NCBI GenBank assembly: GCA_000438415.1
Contig: FR902209.1
Location: 1-7,062, forward strand
Direction: 5' to 3'
Source of the DNA: Clostridium sp. CAG:628
GTDB taxonomy: Bacteria; Bacillota_I; Bacilli_A; RF39; UBA660
Length of the DNA stretch: 7,062 nucleotides
A program made the position numbers and the translations under genes. This document shows, piece after piece, positions 1 to 5,652 of the stretch; within the stretch, counting starts at the first letter, position 1; each line of letters begins with the position of its first letter. The notes under the pieces were generated by a model that had not been told where the DNA came from, did no database searches, and worked only from the letters and a program-made list of their open reading frames with translations.

Positions 1-33
1 ATAGCAGCCTTAACATTTATTGTCTGTGTGCAC
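1..33 (+). ncRNA. ffs: Signal recognition particle RNA (small bacterial type), 3' end only
   Basis: The window opens with ATAGCAGCCTTAAC, which matches the 3' strand of the conserved SRP RNA domain IV internal loop (AGCAGCC, the part that binds the Ffh M domain). The GGAA tetraloop and the 5' half lie before base 1. About 24 bases follow AGCAGCC, ending in GTGTGCAC, which should be the 3' strand of the closing helix. That length suits the small (about 80-110 nt) SRP RNA rather than the long Bacillus form with an Alu domain, but this cannot be settled without the 5' half. The gene position supports the call: in B. subtilis the SRP RNA gene (scr) lies between tadA and dnaX, and here it is one gene upstream, before tadA. 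The call rests on a short motif plus context. Confidence 0.75.
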
Positions 34-41
34 TTTTTTTT
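23..41 (+). terminator. Intrinsic terminator of the SRP RNA
   Basis: A run of eight T (34-41) directly follows CTGTGTGCAC, the probable 3' strand of the SRP RNA closing helix. The RNA's own terminal helix would serve as the terminator hairpin. Its 5' strand lies outside the window, so the hairpin cannot be confirmed here. The T run ends only three bases before the tadA ribosome binding site. Confidence 0.5.
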
Positions 42-56
42 AAAAGGAGAAATAGT

Positions 57-470
57 ATGAATGAAAGTTATCAACATATTTTATATAAACTTTCTATGAA
101 GGCTTATAGAAAAAATGAAATTCCAGTAGCGGCTATTGTTGTTAGAAATGGAAAAATTATATCTAAATCTTATAATAAGAGAAATACAACTAATAATCCA
201 TTACATCATGCTGAAATTATATGCCTTGTTAAAGCTTCTAAAAAATTAAAAACTTGGAAGTTATCTGACTGCGATATGTATGTTACTCTAGAACCTTGTC
301 CAATGTGCAAATCTGTTATTAATGAGTCTAGAATTAAAAATGTTTACTTTTTATCTTCAAAAAGTAAAAACATTCATTATAAAACTAAATATTCGTTATG
401 CTATATTTTTGAGTTTTCTGATTTATTAACATCTTTTTTTAAAAAATTAAGGCCTAATAACAAACAATAG
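57..470 (+). CDS. tadA: tRNA adenosine(34) deaminase TadA, short divergent form
   Basis: TadA deaminates A34 of tRNA-Arg(ACG) to inosine so that one tRNA reads CGU, CGC and CGA. The zinc deaminase core is intact: H51-A52-E53 (zinc ligand and catalytic glutamate) and P80-C81-P82-M83-C84 (the other two zinc ligands), with the family-like EIPVAAIVV near residues 21-29 and VTLEPCPMC. The C-terminal FFKKLR also fits the family. At 137 residues it is shorter than the usual 150-165, and the stretch after ARI-type R92 lacks the usual GA-x-D-x-K-x-GA segment. CGA and CGC codons are rare but present in this window (for example the Walker A arginine codon of dnaX at 673-675), so inosine-34 is probably still needed. 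The start follows AGGAGA (45-50) with 6-base spacing. The alternative is a paralogous cytidine/guanine deaminase, which the position next to dnaX makes unlikely. Confidence 0.88.
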   Translation: MNESYQHILYKLSMKAYRKNEIPVAAIVVRNGKIISKSYNKRNTTNNPLHHAEIICLVKASKKLKTWKLSDCDMYVTLEPCPMCKSVINESRIKNVYFLSSKSKNIHYKTKYSLCYIFEFSDLLTSFFKKLRPNNKQ

Positions 471-480
471 TATGTTTTTG

Positions 481-509
481 TTGACTAATTATATTGGTTG
501 TGATATATT
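481..509 (+). promoter_or_regulatory. Sigma-A promoter of the dnaX operon
   Basis: TTGACT (481-486) and TATATT (504-509) are separated by exactly 17 bases, and TGA just before the -10 box gives an extended -10 (TGn). Transcription should begin near 515-517, leaving a leader of about 20 bases before the dnaX ATG at 535. It lies in the short gap after tadA and is the only convincing promoter I find; it probably serves the whole downstream run. Confidence 0.75.
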
Positions 510-521
510 ATTTAAGTAAAT

Positions 522-526
522 GGAGG
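522..526 (+). promoter_or_regulatory. Ribosome binding site that sets the dnaX start
   Basis: GGAGG lies 8 bases before the ATG at 535. An in-frame ATG at 520 overlaps this site and would sit only a few bases after the predicted transcription start, so it is unlikely to be used. Confidence 0.8.
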
Positions 527-534
527 TATGTTTT

Positions 535-2172
535 ATGGCTTATACTGCTTTGTATAGAAAATATAGACCAACAAATTTTTCGAGTATTGTTGGACAAGAT
601 GTTATTGTAGATATTTTAAAAAATTCAATTATTAACAATAAAGTTAGTCATGCTTATTTATTTACTGGCCCTCGAGGTACTGGTAAAACAAGTACTGCTA
701 AGATTTTGGCTCATGCTGTTAATTGTCTTAATTTTACTAATGATATTTGTGGTGAATGTTCTATTTGTAAATCTTTGGATTTAAATGACAACGATATTGT
801 TGAGATAGATGCTGCTAGTAATAACGGAGTAGATGAAATTCGTTCTTTGAGGGATAACGTTAATTTGATGCCTGCTTTTTGTAAGTATAAAATATATATT
901 ATTGATGAAGTTCATATGCTTTCTACTGGTGCTTTTAATGCACTTTTGAAAACTTTAGAAGAACCTCCAAGTCATGTTATTTTTATTTTAGCCACTACTG
1001 AACCTAATAAAATTCCTTTAACAATTTTGTCTAGATGTCAGAGATTTGACTTTAATAAAATTAATATGAATGATTTAGTTTCACGCCTTAAATATATAGT
1101 AAACGAGGAAGGCAGAGTTGTTAGTGATAATATATTAGAACAAATTGCTAAAATATCTGATGGTGGACTTAGAGATGCTATTAATTTGTTAGATCAATTA
1201 TTATCTTTACCTGATGAGAATATTAACATAGATGAAGTAGAAAAGTTATCTGGAAAAATTTCTACACAGTCAGTTTATGAATTGTTTTCATATATTATTA
1301 ATAATGATTTAGTTTCTATTTTGAATTTTTCTACTTATATGTTTGACAATGGAAAGAATTATAAGGATTTAGCTGATTCTATGTTGTCTTTTTTGAGAGA
1401 TATAAGTATTAATACGGAAGTACCTAATTATTTTGATAAATCTTATTCTGAACTTTTATCGAAAATTACTATTTCTTTTAATAATCTTATCAAAATGTCT
1501 TCTATAATTAATGAACTTTTGAAGGAATTAAAGAATTCTAATAATCAAAAAATGTTGTTTGAAATATATGTATTTCAAATGTGTAATATTCTAAATTGTG
1601 TTGATAAAGTAGAAGTTATTAACACATCAATGAATAATAAAAAAAATGTTAACATAAAAAATGATAAAAATGAAAATATTAACATTGAAACAAATCAAAA
1701 CTTGATTGATAGCGATTTAAAGGATATACGTATTAATAATGTATTTGCAGGTGCAAATAAAGAAATTTTAAATAGTGTTAATAGTAAATATTACTTAATA
1801 AATGATTATATTTCTAATAAAAAATATAATATGGTATCTATTTTACTTTCTAGTGGAAGAATAGTAGTTGCATCTGATAAATATTTATTATTTTCATTTG
1901 AAAATAAATCTGATGTACTTAAATTTGATTCTATTTATAAACAAATTGAACAATTTTTAAAGAAAATTTATGATGAATCGTATAAAATAGTTGCAGTAAG
2001 TGATAAAGAATGGGAAGAAATGAAAAATAATTATATAAATAATATAAAAAATAAAATTTCTTATGTATTTATTGAAGAAAATGATGTAAAATTAGAAATG
2101 AGTGAGAATTCTAATGCTTTAGAAAATTCTGCACTTAATATATTTGGTGAGGACACAATAAGTGTTAAATAG
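535..2172 (+). CDS. dnaX: DNA polymerase III subunit tau (DnaX), clamp loader ATPase
   Basis: DnaX is the AAA+ motor of the clamp loader that opens the beta clamp and ties it to the replicative polymerase. In the 545-residue protein from ATG 535 I see the family N-terminus MAYTALYRKYRP, Walker A GPRGTGKT (45-52), four zinc cysteines (C64, C72, C75, C78), Walker B IIDEVHML (122-129), sensor 1 ATTEPNKIP (153-161), the SRC arginine finger (R167) and sensor 2 GGLRDA (R213). A helical oligomerisation domain runs to about 365. It is followed by an Asn/Lys-rich linker (about 366-410) and a C-terminal domain (about 415-535) that in tau binds the polymerase. The length is close to that of Bacillus DnaX (about 560). 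The gene has its own promoter and a strong SD, and its stop overlaps the SD of the next gene. An A8 tract in the linker could yield a short gamma-like form (listed separately). Confidence 0.96.
   Translation: MAYTALYRKYRPTNFSSIVGQDVIVDILKNSIINNKVSHAYLFTGPRGTGKTSTAKILAHAVNCLNFTNDICGECSICKSLDLNDNDIVEIDAASNNGVDEIRSLRDNVNLMPAFCKYKIYIIDEVHMLSTGAFNALLKTLEEPPSHVIFILATTEPNKIPLTILSRCQRFDFNKINMNDLVSRLKYIVNEEGRVVSDNILEQIAKISDGGLRDAINLLDQLLSLPDENINIDEVEKLSGKISTQSVYELFSYIINNDLVSILNFSTYMFDNGKNYKDLADSMLSFLRDISINTEVPNYFDKSYSELLSKITISFNNLIKMSSIINELLKELKNSNNQKMLFEIYVFQMCNILNCVDKVEVINTSMNNKKNVNIKNDKNENINIETNQNLIDSDLKDIRINNVFAGANKEILNSVNSKYYLINDYISNKKYNMVSILLSSGRIVVASDKYLLFSFENKSDVLKFDSIYKQIEQFLKKIYDESYKIVAVSDKEWEEMKNNYINNIKNKISYVFIEENDVKLEMSENSNALENSALNIFGEDTISVK
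1639..1652 (+). other. Candidate slippage site in dnaX (A8 tract with immediate out-of-frame stop)
   Basis: Eight A (1639-1646) code for K369-K370 and the start of N371 at the beginning of the linker after the oligomerisation domain. A -1 shift, or one added A in the mRNA, gives TGT then TAA (1650-1652). Loss of one A gives ATG, TTA, ACA, TAA (1655-1657). Either shift would end the protein at about 372-374 residues, keeping the ATPase and oligomerisation domains and losing the polymerase-binding tail. There is no SD-like stimulator 10-14 bases upstream and no strong hairpin downstream, only the palindrome ATGTTAACAT (1646-1655). Transcriptional slippage of the Thermus dnaX kind is therefore more plausible than the E. 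coli ribosomal type. Chance is a real alternative in such AT-rich DNA. Confidence 0.3.
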
Positions 2173-2181
2173 GAGGAAATA

Positions 2182-2475
2182 ATGAATATTCAAAATTTAA
2201 TGGCACAAGCTCAAAGAGTGCAAAAGGAATTAGAAAGAGCTAATAACGAGATAGAAAATACTTCTTTTGAAGGTAATAATGGAGCAGTTAAAGTTATCTT
2301 ATCTGGTAAAAATGAGATTACAAGTGTAGAAATACTTGATGATTCTGTTTTAAGTGATAAAGAAATGTTACAAGATATGATAATGCTAGCTGTTAATGAT
2401 GGTCTTAGTAAAATAGCAAAAATGAAACAGGATAAATTAGGAAAGTATACTGGTGGACTTGGGGGTTTATTTTAG
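2182..2475 (+). CDS. ybaB: YbaB/EbfC-family nucleoid-associated protein
   Basis: This is a small DNA-binding protein of the YbaB/EbfC family, which forms homodimers shaped like tweezers and coats the nucleoid. It is almost always found between dnaX and recR, as here. The 97-residue product has the family signature: an N-terminal helix with MAQAQRVQKELE (8-19), a central beta section with GNNGAVKVILSG (31-42) and TSVEI, then MLQDMIMLAVNDGL (61-74) and a C-terminal GGLGGLF. The length is typical (about 100). The SD AGGAGG (2171-2176) overlaps the dnaX stop codon and sits 5 bases before the ATG, so translation is probably coupled to dnaX. The exact biological role is still loosely defined in the family; a link to RecR-dependent repair is inferred from gene order. 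Confidence 0.93.
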   Translation: MNIQNLMAQAQRVQKELERANNEIENTSFEGNNGAVKVILSGKNEITSVEILDDSVLSDKEMLQDMIMLAVNDGLSKIAKMKQDKLGKYTGGLGGLF

Positions 2476-2478
2476 TAA

Positions 2479-3078
2479 ATGATTTATCCTGAAGAATTTG
2501 AAAAATTAAAAGAAAGTTTTGAAATTTTGCCTGGTGTAGGTGAAAAATCGGCTGAAAGATATGTTTATTCTGTTTATGATATTGATGATGATAAAATTGA
2601 AGAATTTGCTCATAATTTAAAGAATTTTAAAAGAAATATTAGAGTATGTTCTGTTTGTGGTCATTTAACTAATATGGATGTATGTTCTATATGTAGTGAT
2701 ACAAATAGAGATAAGAGTACAATTTGTGTAGTAGAGGATTCTAAAAGTGTTTTTATGTTTGAAAAAACTCATAAATTTAACGGAGTTTATCATGTATTAG
2801 GTGGACTTATTTCTCCAATTGATGAAGTTAATCCGGATGATATTAATATTGTCTCATTAGTGAATAATAGAATTACTGAAGATGTGAAGGAAGTTATAAT
2901 TGCATTAAATCCTTCAGTCGAAGGTGAAATGACTAGTTTATATATTCAAAAATTACTTGAAACTAAAAATGTTAAAGTGTCAAGATTATCTTATGGTATA
3001 CCTATGGGAGCAGATATTGAATATTTAGATCCTTTAACTATCATTAGAGCAATTGATGATAGAAAGTTTTTATCATAA
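2479..3078 (+). CDS. recR: Recombination mediator protein RecR
   Basis: RecR works with RecO (and RecF) to load RecA on SSB-coated single-stranded DNA at gaps. The 199-residue protein has all the family parts in order: a helix-hairpin-helix with LPGVGEKSAERY (17-28), a four-cysteine zinc finger (C57, C60, C69, C72), a TOPRIM domain opening with VVED (84-87) and carrying NPSVEGEMTSLYI (144-156), and the C-terminal GIPMGADIEYLD (173-184), a variant of the usual GLPVGGDLEYAD. The length is standard (about 198-200). The start is three bases after the ybaB stop. No good SD lies at normal distance (only GGGGG, 2461-2465, 13 bases away), so initiation probably depends on ribosomes finishing ybaB. 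A gap of 40 bases follows before the next gene. Confidence 0.96.
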   Translation: MIYPEEFEKLKESFEILPGVGEKSAERYVYSVYDIDDDKIEEFAHNLKNFKRNIRVCSVCGHLTNMDVCSICSDTNRDKSTICVVEDSKSVFMFEKTHKFNGVYHVLGGLISPIDEVNPDDINIVSLVNNRITEDVKEVIIALNPSVEGEMTSLYIQKLLETKNVKVSRLSYGIPMGADIEYLDPLTIIRAIDDRKFLS

Positions 3079-3118
3079 TGTTTGTTTTTTAAAATACTAT
3101 TATTAATGGAGGAATATC

Positions 3119-3301
3119 ATGCATATAATAGTATTTATTGTTAAAAGATTAGTAATGGCTTTGTGTATGCTTTATGCTATTGATTTGATTACATCTAGTG
3201 CTGGTTTTATAATTCCTATTAACTTAGTTTCTATAATTAGTGTTACATTATTAGGAATTCCGGCAATTATTGGGTTAGCATTTTTAGACCATTATATTTA
3301 G
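3119..3301 (+). CDS. bofA: BofA-family small membrane protein
   Basis: This 60-residue, strongly hydrophobic protein has two likely membrane segments (about 3-20 and 29-56). Its core, with PINLV (33-37) followed by TLLGIPAIIGL (43-53), matches the BofA pattern PxNxxT...GxxGxPG. In B. subtilis BofA inhibits the SpoIVFB protease that activates sigma-K in the mother cell during sporulation. Position backs the call: bofA lies just after recR (and yaaL) in B. subtilis. It is shorter than the Bacillus protein (about 87 residues), and the usual G after GIP is A49. The start is firm: GGAGG (3108-3112) stands 6 bases before the ATG. No other sporulation gene is in view, so its role here is open; it may act on another membrane protease or be retained for another reason. 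The family call is good, the function is not established. Confidence 0.78.
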   Translation: MHIIVFIVKRLVMALCMLYAIDLITSSAGFIIPINLVSIISVTLLGIPAIIGLAFLDHYI

Positions 3302-3305
3302 GAAG
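3300..3305 (+). promoter_or_regulatory. Ribosome binding site that favours the ATG start of holB
   Basis: AGGAAG overlaps the bofA stop (3299-3301) and lies 8 bases before ATG 3314. A GTG at 3305 in the same frame would overlap it, so the ATG is preferred and would remove three residues from the longer reading. Confidence 0.6.
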
Positions 3306-3313
3306 TGGGAGTT

Positions 3314-4141
3314 ATGAATGGTAAGTTATTAACATATTTTGAAAAAGCAGCTATTTCTAATAAAATTAGCCATGCTTTTTTGGTGTGTAACACTTCTTTT
3401 GACAAAATTAAATTAGATTTAGAAAGTGTGTTAAATAATTATTTTTTTAAGGAAAATATTGATTTAAGTAACTCGTTGGATGTTTTAATAGTCAATCCTC
3501 AAAAAGATAAAATTACTAAGGAACAGATAATTGATATTCAAATGGAACTTGCTAATAAATCTCAAATAAATAATAATAGAGTTTATATAATTACTGAAGC
3601 AAATAAAATGAATGATTATGCTGCTAATTCACTACTTAAATTTTTGGAAGAGCCACAAGAAAATGTCTATGCTTTTTTAATTACTAATAATGTTGATAAG
3701 GTGTTACCAACAATTAAAAGCAGATGTCAAATTATATATGTAGATAATGTAGAAGAAAATTGTTTAGATTTATATTCAACAGATGATATTATATGTACCC
3801 TTAATTTAATTGATTTAATTGAAAAGAAAAAGTATTTTTGTTTTCCGTACATTTATGATATAATTAGTAAGAAGGAAGAAAAAGAAAAGTTAGTAAAAAT
3901 TATGACTATTATGGAGTATTTCTATTATGATGTATTTATTTATATATCATTAGGAAAAGTAAATTGTTTTAATAATTATATTTCGAAAGTTGAAGAAATA
4001 GCTTTTTTAAATAATAATAAAGAAGTTGTACGTAAATTAATGGTTATAAACAAAGCATTAAGTATGTTACAATATAATTTGAATATTAATTTATTTATTG
4101 ATAAATTGATCATTGATTTGGTGGGTGAGTTAAATGAATAA
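3314..4141 (+). CDS. holB: DNA polymerase III subunit delta prime (HolB)
   Basis: Delta prime is the stator of the clamp loader and partners the DnaX product encoded upstream in the same operon. Visible motifs in the 275-residue protein are NKISHAFLV (16-24), KEQIIDIQ (69-76), VYIITEANKMN (90-100), the AAA+ segment ANSLLKFLEEP (104-114) and TIKSRCQI (133-140) with arginine finger R137. There is no intact Walker A and no zinc-finger cysteine set; delta prime does not need ATP hydrolysis, so lack of the P-loop is expected, while loss of the zinc site occurs in some small versions. It is about 50 residues shorter than the B. subtilis protein (about 329), mostly in the C-terminal domain. The start chosen is ATG 3314 rather than GTG 3305. 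Its end overlaps the ricT start by 8 bases. DnaX-like proteins share these motifs, but the length and the ricT neighbour fit HolB. Confidence 0.92.
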   Translation: MNGKLLTYFEKAAISNKISHAFLVCNTSFDKIKLDLESVLNNYFFKENIDLSNSLDVLIVNPQKDKITKEQIIDIQMELANKSQINNNRVYIITEANKMNDYAANSLLKFLEEPQENVYAFLITNNVDKVLPTIKSRCQIIYVDNVEENCLDLYSTDDIICTLNLIDLIEKKKYFCFPYIYDIISKKEEKEKLVKIMTIMEYFYYDVFIYISLGKVNCFNNYISKVEEIAFLNNNKEVVRKLMVINKALSMLQYNLNINLFIDKLIIDLVGELNE

Positions 4142-4946
4142 TGTAGTCGCAGTTAATTTTAAAGAAAATGAAAAGTTGTATTTTTTTAGAGGAAATAATT
4201 TAATTATTAAAGATAATGATTTTGTTATTGTTGATACTGATAGGGGATTACAAGTTGGTAAAGTAGTTGTTTCTAATATTATTAATAAAGAAAATGTTAG
4301 TGATATGAAAAGTGTTATTAGATTAGCAACTCAAAAAGATCTGATGATTTACAATAATAATTTAAAAGATGCCATGGAAGCATTAAATATGGCTAAAAAA
4401 ATTGCTGTTAAGTATAATTTAAATATGAATTTAATAGAAGCAAATTATACATTTGAAAGAAACCAACTATTATTTTTCTTTTTATCTGATCAAAGAATTG
4501 ATTTTAGAGAAATGGCTCGAGAATTAGCTTCAATTTATAAAACTAGAATTGAATTAAGACAAATTGGTGTTAGAGACAAGGCTAAAGAAATATCTGGAAT
4601 TGGTCAATGCGGTAGAGTATTATGCTGTGCTAGTTATATGAAAAATTTTGCTGAATCAGTTTCTATTAATATGGCAAAAAATCAAAATTTAGCACTTAAT
4701 CCTAGTAAAATCAATGGTCAATGTGGTAGATTGCTTTGCTGTTTAACTTATGAAGATCAAGTATATACAGAAAATAGAGATGGAATGCCTTCTATAGGAG
4801 ATAATGTTCAAACTAATAAAGGTAGAGGAAATGTTGTTTCTATAAATGTTTTAAATCGCAGTTATATAGTAGATGTTCCAAATGAAGGTAAAGTAGAAGT
4901 AGTATTAAAAAGTAAGTGTGATGAATGTGGAAAATGTAATAAATGA
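4134..4946 (+). CDS. ricT: RicT (YaaT), PSP1-domain Fe-S protein of the Ric (Y-) complex
   Basis: In B. subtilis RicT forms a complex with RicA and RicF that carries [4Fe-4S] clusters and assists RNase Y in maturing certain mRNAs; holB-ricT is a conserved pair in Firmicutes. The N-terminus VVAVNFKENEKLYFF (4-18) and DRGLQVGKVV (36-45) mark the PSP1 domain. Two cysteine motifs, QCGRVLCC (158-165) and QCGRLLCC (196-203), flank NMAKNQNLALNPSKI (179-193), the most conserved part of the family. C159, C164, C165, C197, C202 and C203 are the likely cluster ligands. The protein ends in an additional C-x2-C-x2-C (C262, C265, C268), which I do not recall as a standard part. ATG 4134 lies 8 bases inside the end of holB behind a modest GGGTGAG. 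The ricT end overlaps the next gene by 26 bases. Confidence 0.93.
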   Translation: MNNVVAVNFKENEKLYFFRGNNLIIKDNDFVIVDTDRGLQVGKVVVSNIINKENVSDMKSVIRLATQKDLMIYNNNLKDAMEALNMAKKIAVKYNLNMNLIEANYTFERNQLLFFFLSDQRIDFREMARELASIYKTRIELRQIGVRDKAKEISGIGQCGRVLCCASYMKNFAESVSINMAKNQNLALNPSKINGQCGRLLCCLTYEDQVYTENRDGMPSIGDNVQTNKGRGNVVSINVLNRSYIVDVPNEGKVEVVLKSKCDECGKCNK

Positions 4947-5649
4947 TTTAGTAGGTTATGACAATTTAAAAATAGTGCAAAATAGTAATTATTTTAATTT
5001 CAGCTTGGAGTCAGTGATGATCCCAAGATTTTGTGTGTTAAAAAATAATATGAAAATAATAGATTTTTGTACTGGAAATGCACCTATACCTATGATTTTA
5101 TCTACTTTAACCGATTCTAATATAATTGGTGTGGAACTTCAAAAAGAAATTTATAATTTGGCTGTTCAGTCAATTAAGATTAATAACTTAGAAGATAGGA
5201 TTACTTTACTAAATATGAATGTTCTTGATATTTTCAATGTTTATGAAACAGATAGTTTTGATTTAATTACGTGTAATCCTCCTTATTTTAGAGTAAATGA
5301 GTTTAGTAATTTAAATAATAATATGATTAAAAGTATTGCAAGACATGAAATTGAAATTAAATTGGAAGATATCTGTAGGATTAGTAAAAAACTTCTTAAA
5401 AATAATGGAAGTTTGGTGTTAGTACATAGAACAGACAGGTTGAGTGAAATAATTAATATGTTATTAAAGTATAATCTTCAACCAAAAAGGATAAGATTTT
5501 TGTATTCAAAAGAACAGGAAAACTCTAATTTGGTTTTAATAGATGCTAGGAAGAATGGAAATATAGGTTTAAAAGTGTTGCCACCACTTATTTGCCATAA
5601 TATGGATGGTAGTTATACTAAAGAAGTGTTAGATATGTTTAGGAGGTAA
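4921..5649 (+). CDS. trmN6: tRNA1(Val) A37 N6-methyltransferase-like protein (TrmN6/YabB family)
   Basis: This is a class I SAM-dependent methyltransferase. In the 242-residue protein, IIDFCTGNAPIPMIL (46-60) is the SAM-binding motif I, GVELQKEIYNLA (70-81) holds the acidic residue that binds the ribose, and NPPYF (119-123) is motif IV of N6-adenine methyltransferases. The opening LKIVQNSNYFNFSLESVMIP (16-35) and VHRTDRLSEI (168-177) are typical of the YabB/TrmN6 group, whose E. coli member methylates A37 of tRNA-Val. The substrate is inferred from family. In B. subtilis yabB lies between ricT-yabA and yazA-rsmI, matching this spot. The start is uncertain: GTG 4918, ATG 4921 and GTG 4927 are in frame and no strong SD precedes any. 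ATG 4921 is taken, overlapping ricT by 26 bases and probably coupled to it. Confidence 0.87.
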   Translation: MNVENVINDLVGYDNLKIVQNSNYFNFSLESVMIPRFCVLKNNMKIIDFCTGNAPIPMILSTLTDSNIIGVELQKEIYNLAVQSIKINNLEDRITLLNMNVLDIFNVYETDSFDLITCNPPYFRVNEFSNLNNNMIKSIARHEIEIKLEDICRISKKLLKNNGSLVLVHRTDRLSEIINMLLKYNLQPKRIRFLYSKEQENSNLVLIDARKNGNIGLKVLPPLICHNMDGSYTKEVLDMFRR

Positions 5650-5652
5650 GTT

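Noticed and set aside
68..76. DnaA-box-like TTATCAACA inside tadA
   Set aside because: It is one base off the consensus TTATCCACA, stands alone and lies in coding sequence. No cluster of boxes was seen, so it does not mark an origin.
434..446. T7A6 run near the end of tadA as a terminator
   Set aside because: It codes for the conserved FFKK of the TadA C-terminus and has no GC-containing stem, so it is ordinary coding sequence.
520..534. Upstream in-frame ATG for dnaX
   Set aside because: It overlaps the GGAGG site, has no SD of its own and sits only a few bases after the predicted transcription start. The protein from 535 has the conserved family N-terminus.
3053..3118. Possible promoter before bofA (TTGATG with a TAATGT or TACTAT box)
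   Set aside because: The -35 and -10 matches are poor or wrongly spaced, and AT-rich DNA gives many such hits. Operon read-through from recR explains expression.
4944..4946. TGA read as tryptophan (Mycoplasma-type code)
   Set aside because: TGG is used for the tryptophans seen in TadA and DnaX, no gene needs TGA as a sense codon, and TGA ends ricT and rsmI where the families normally end.
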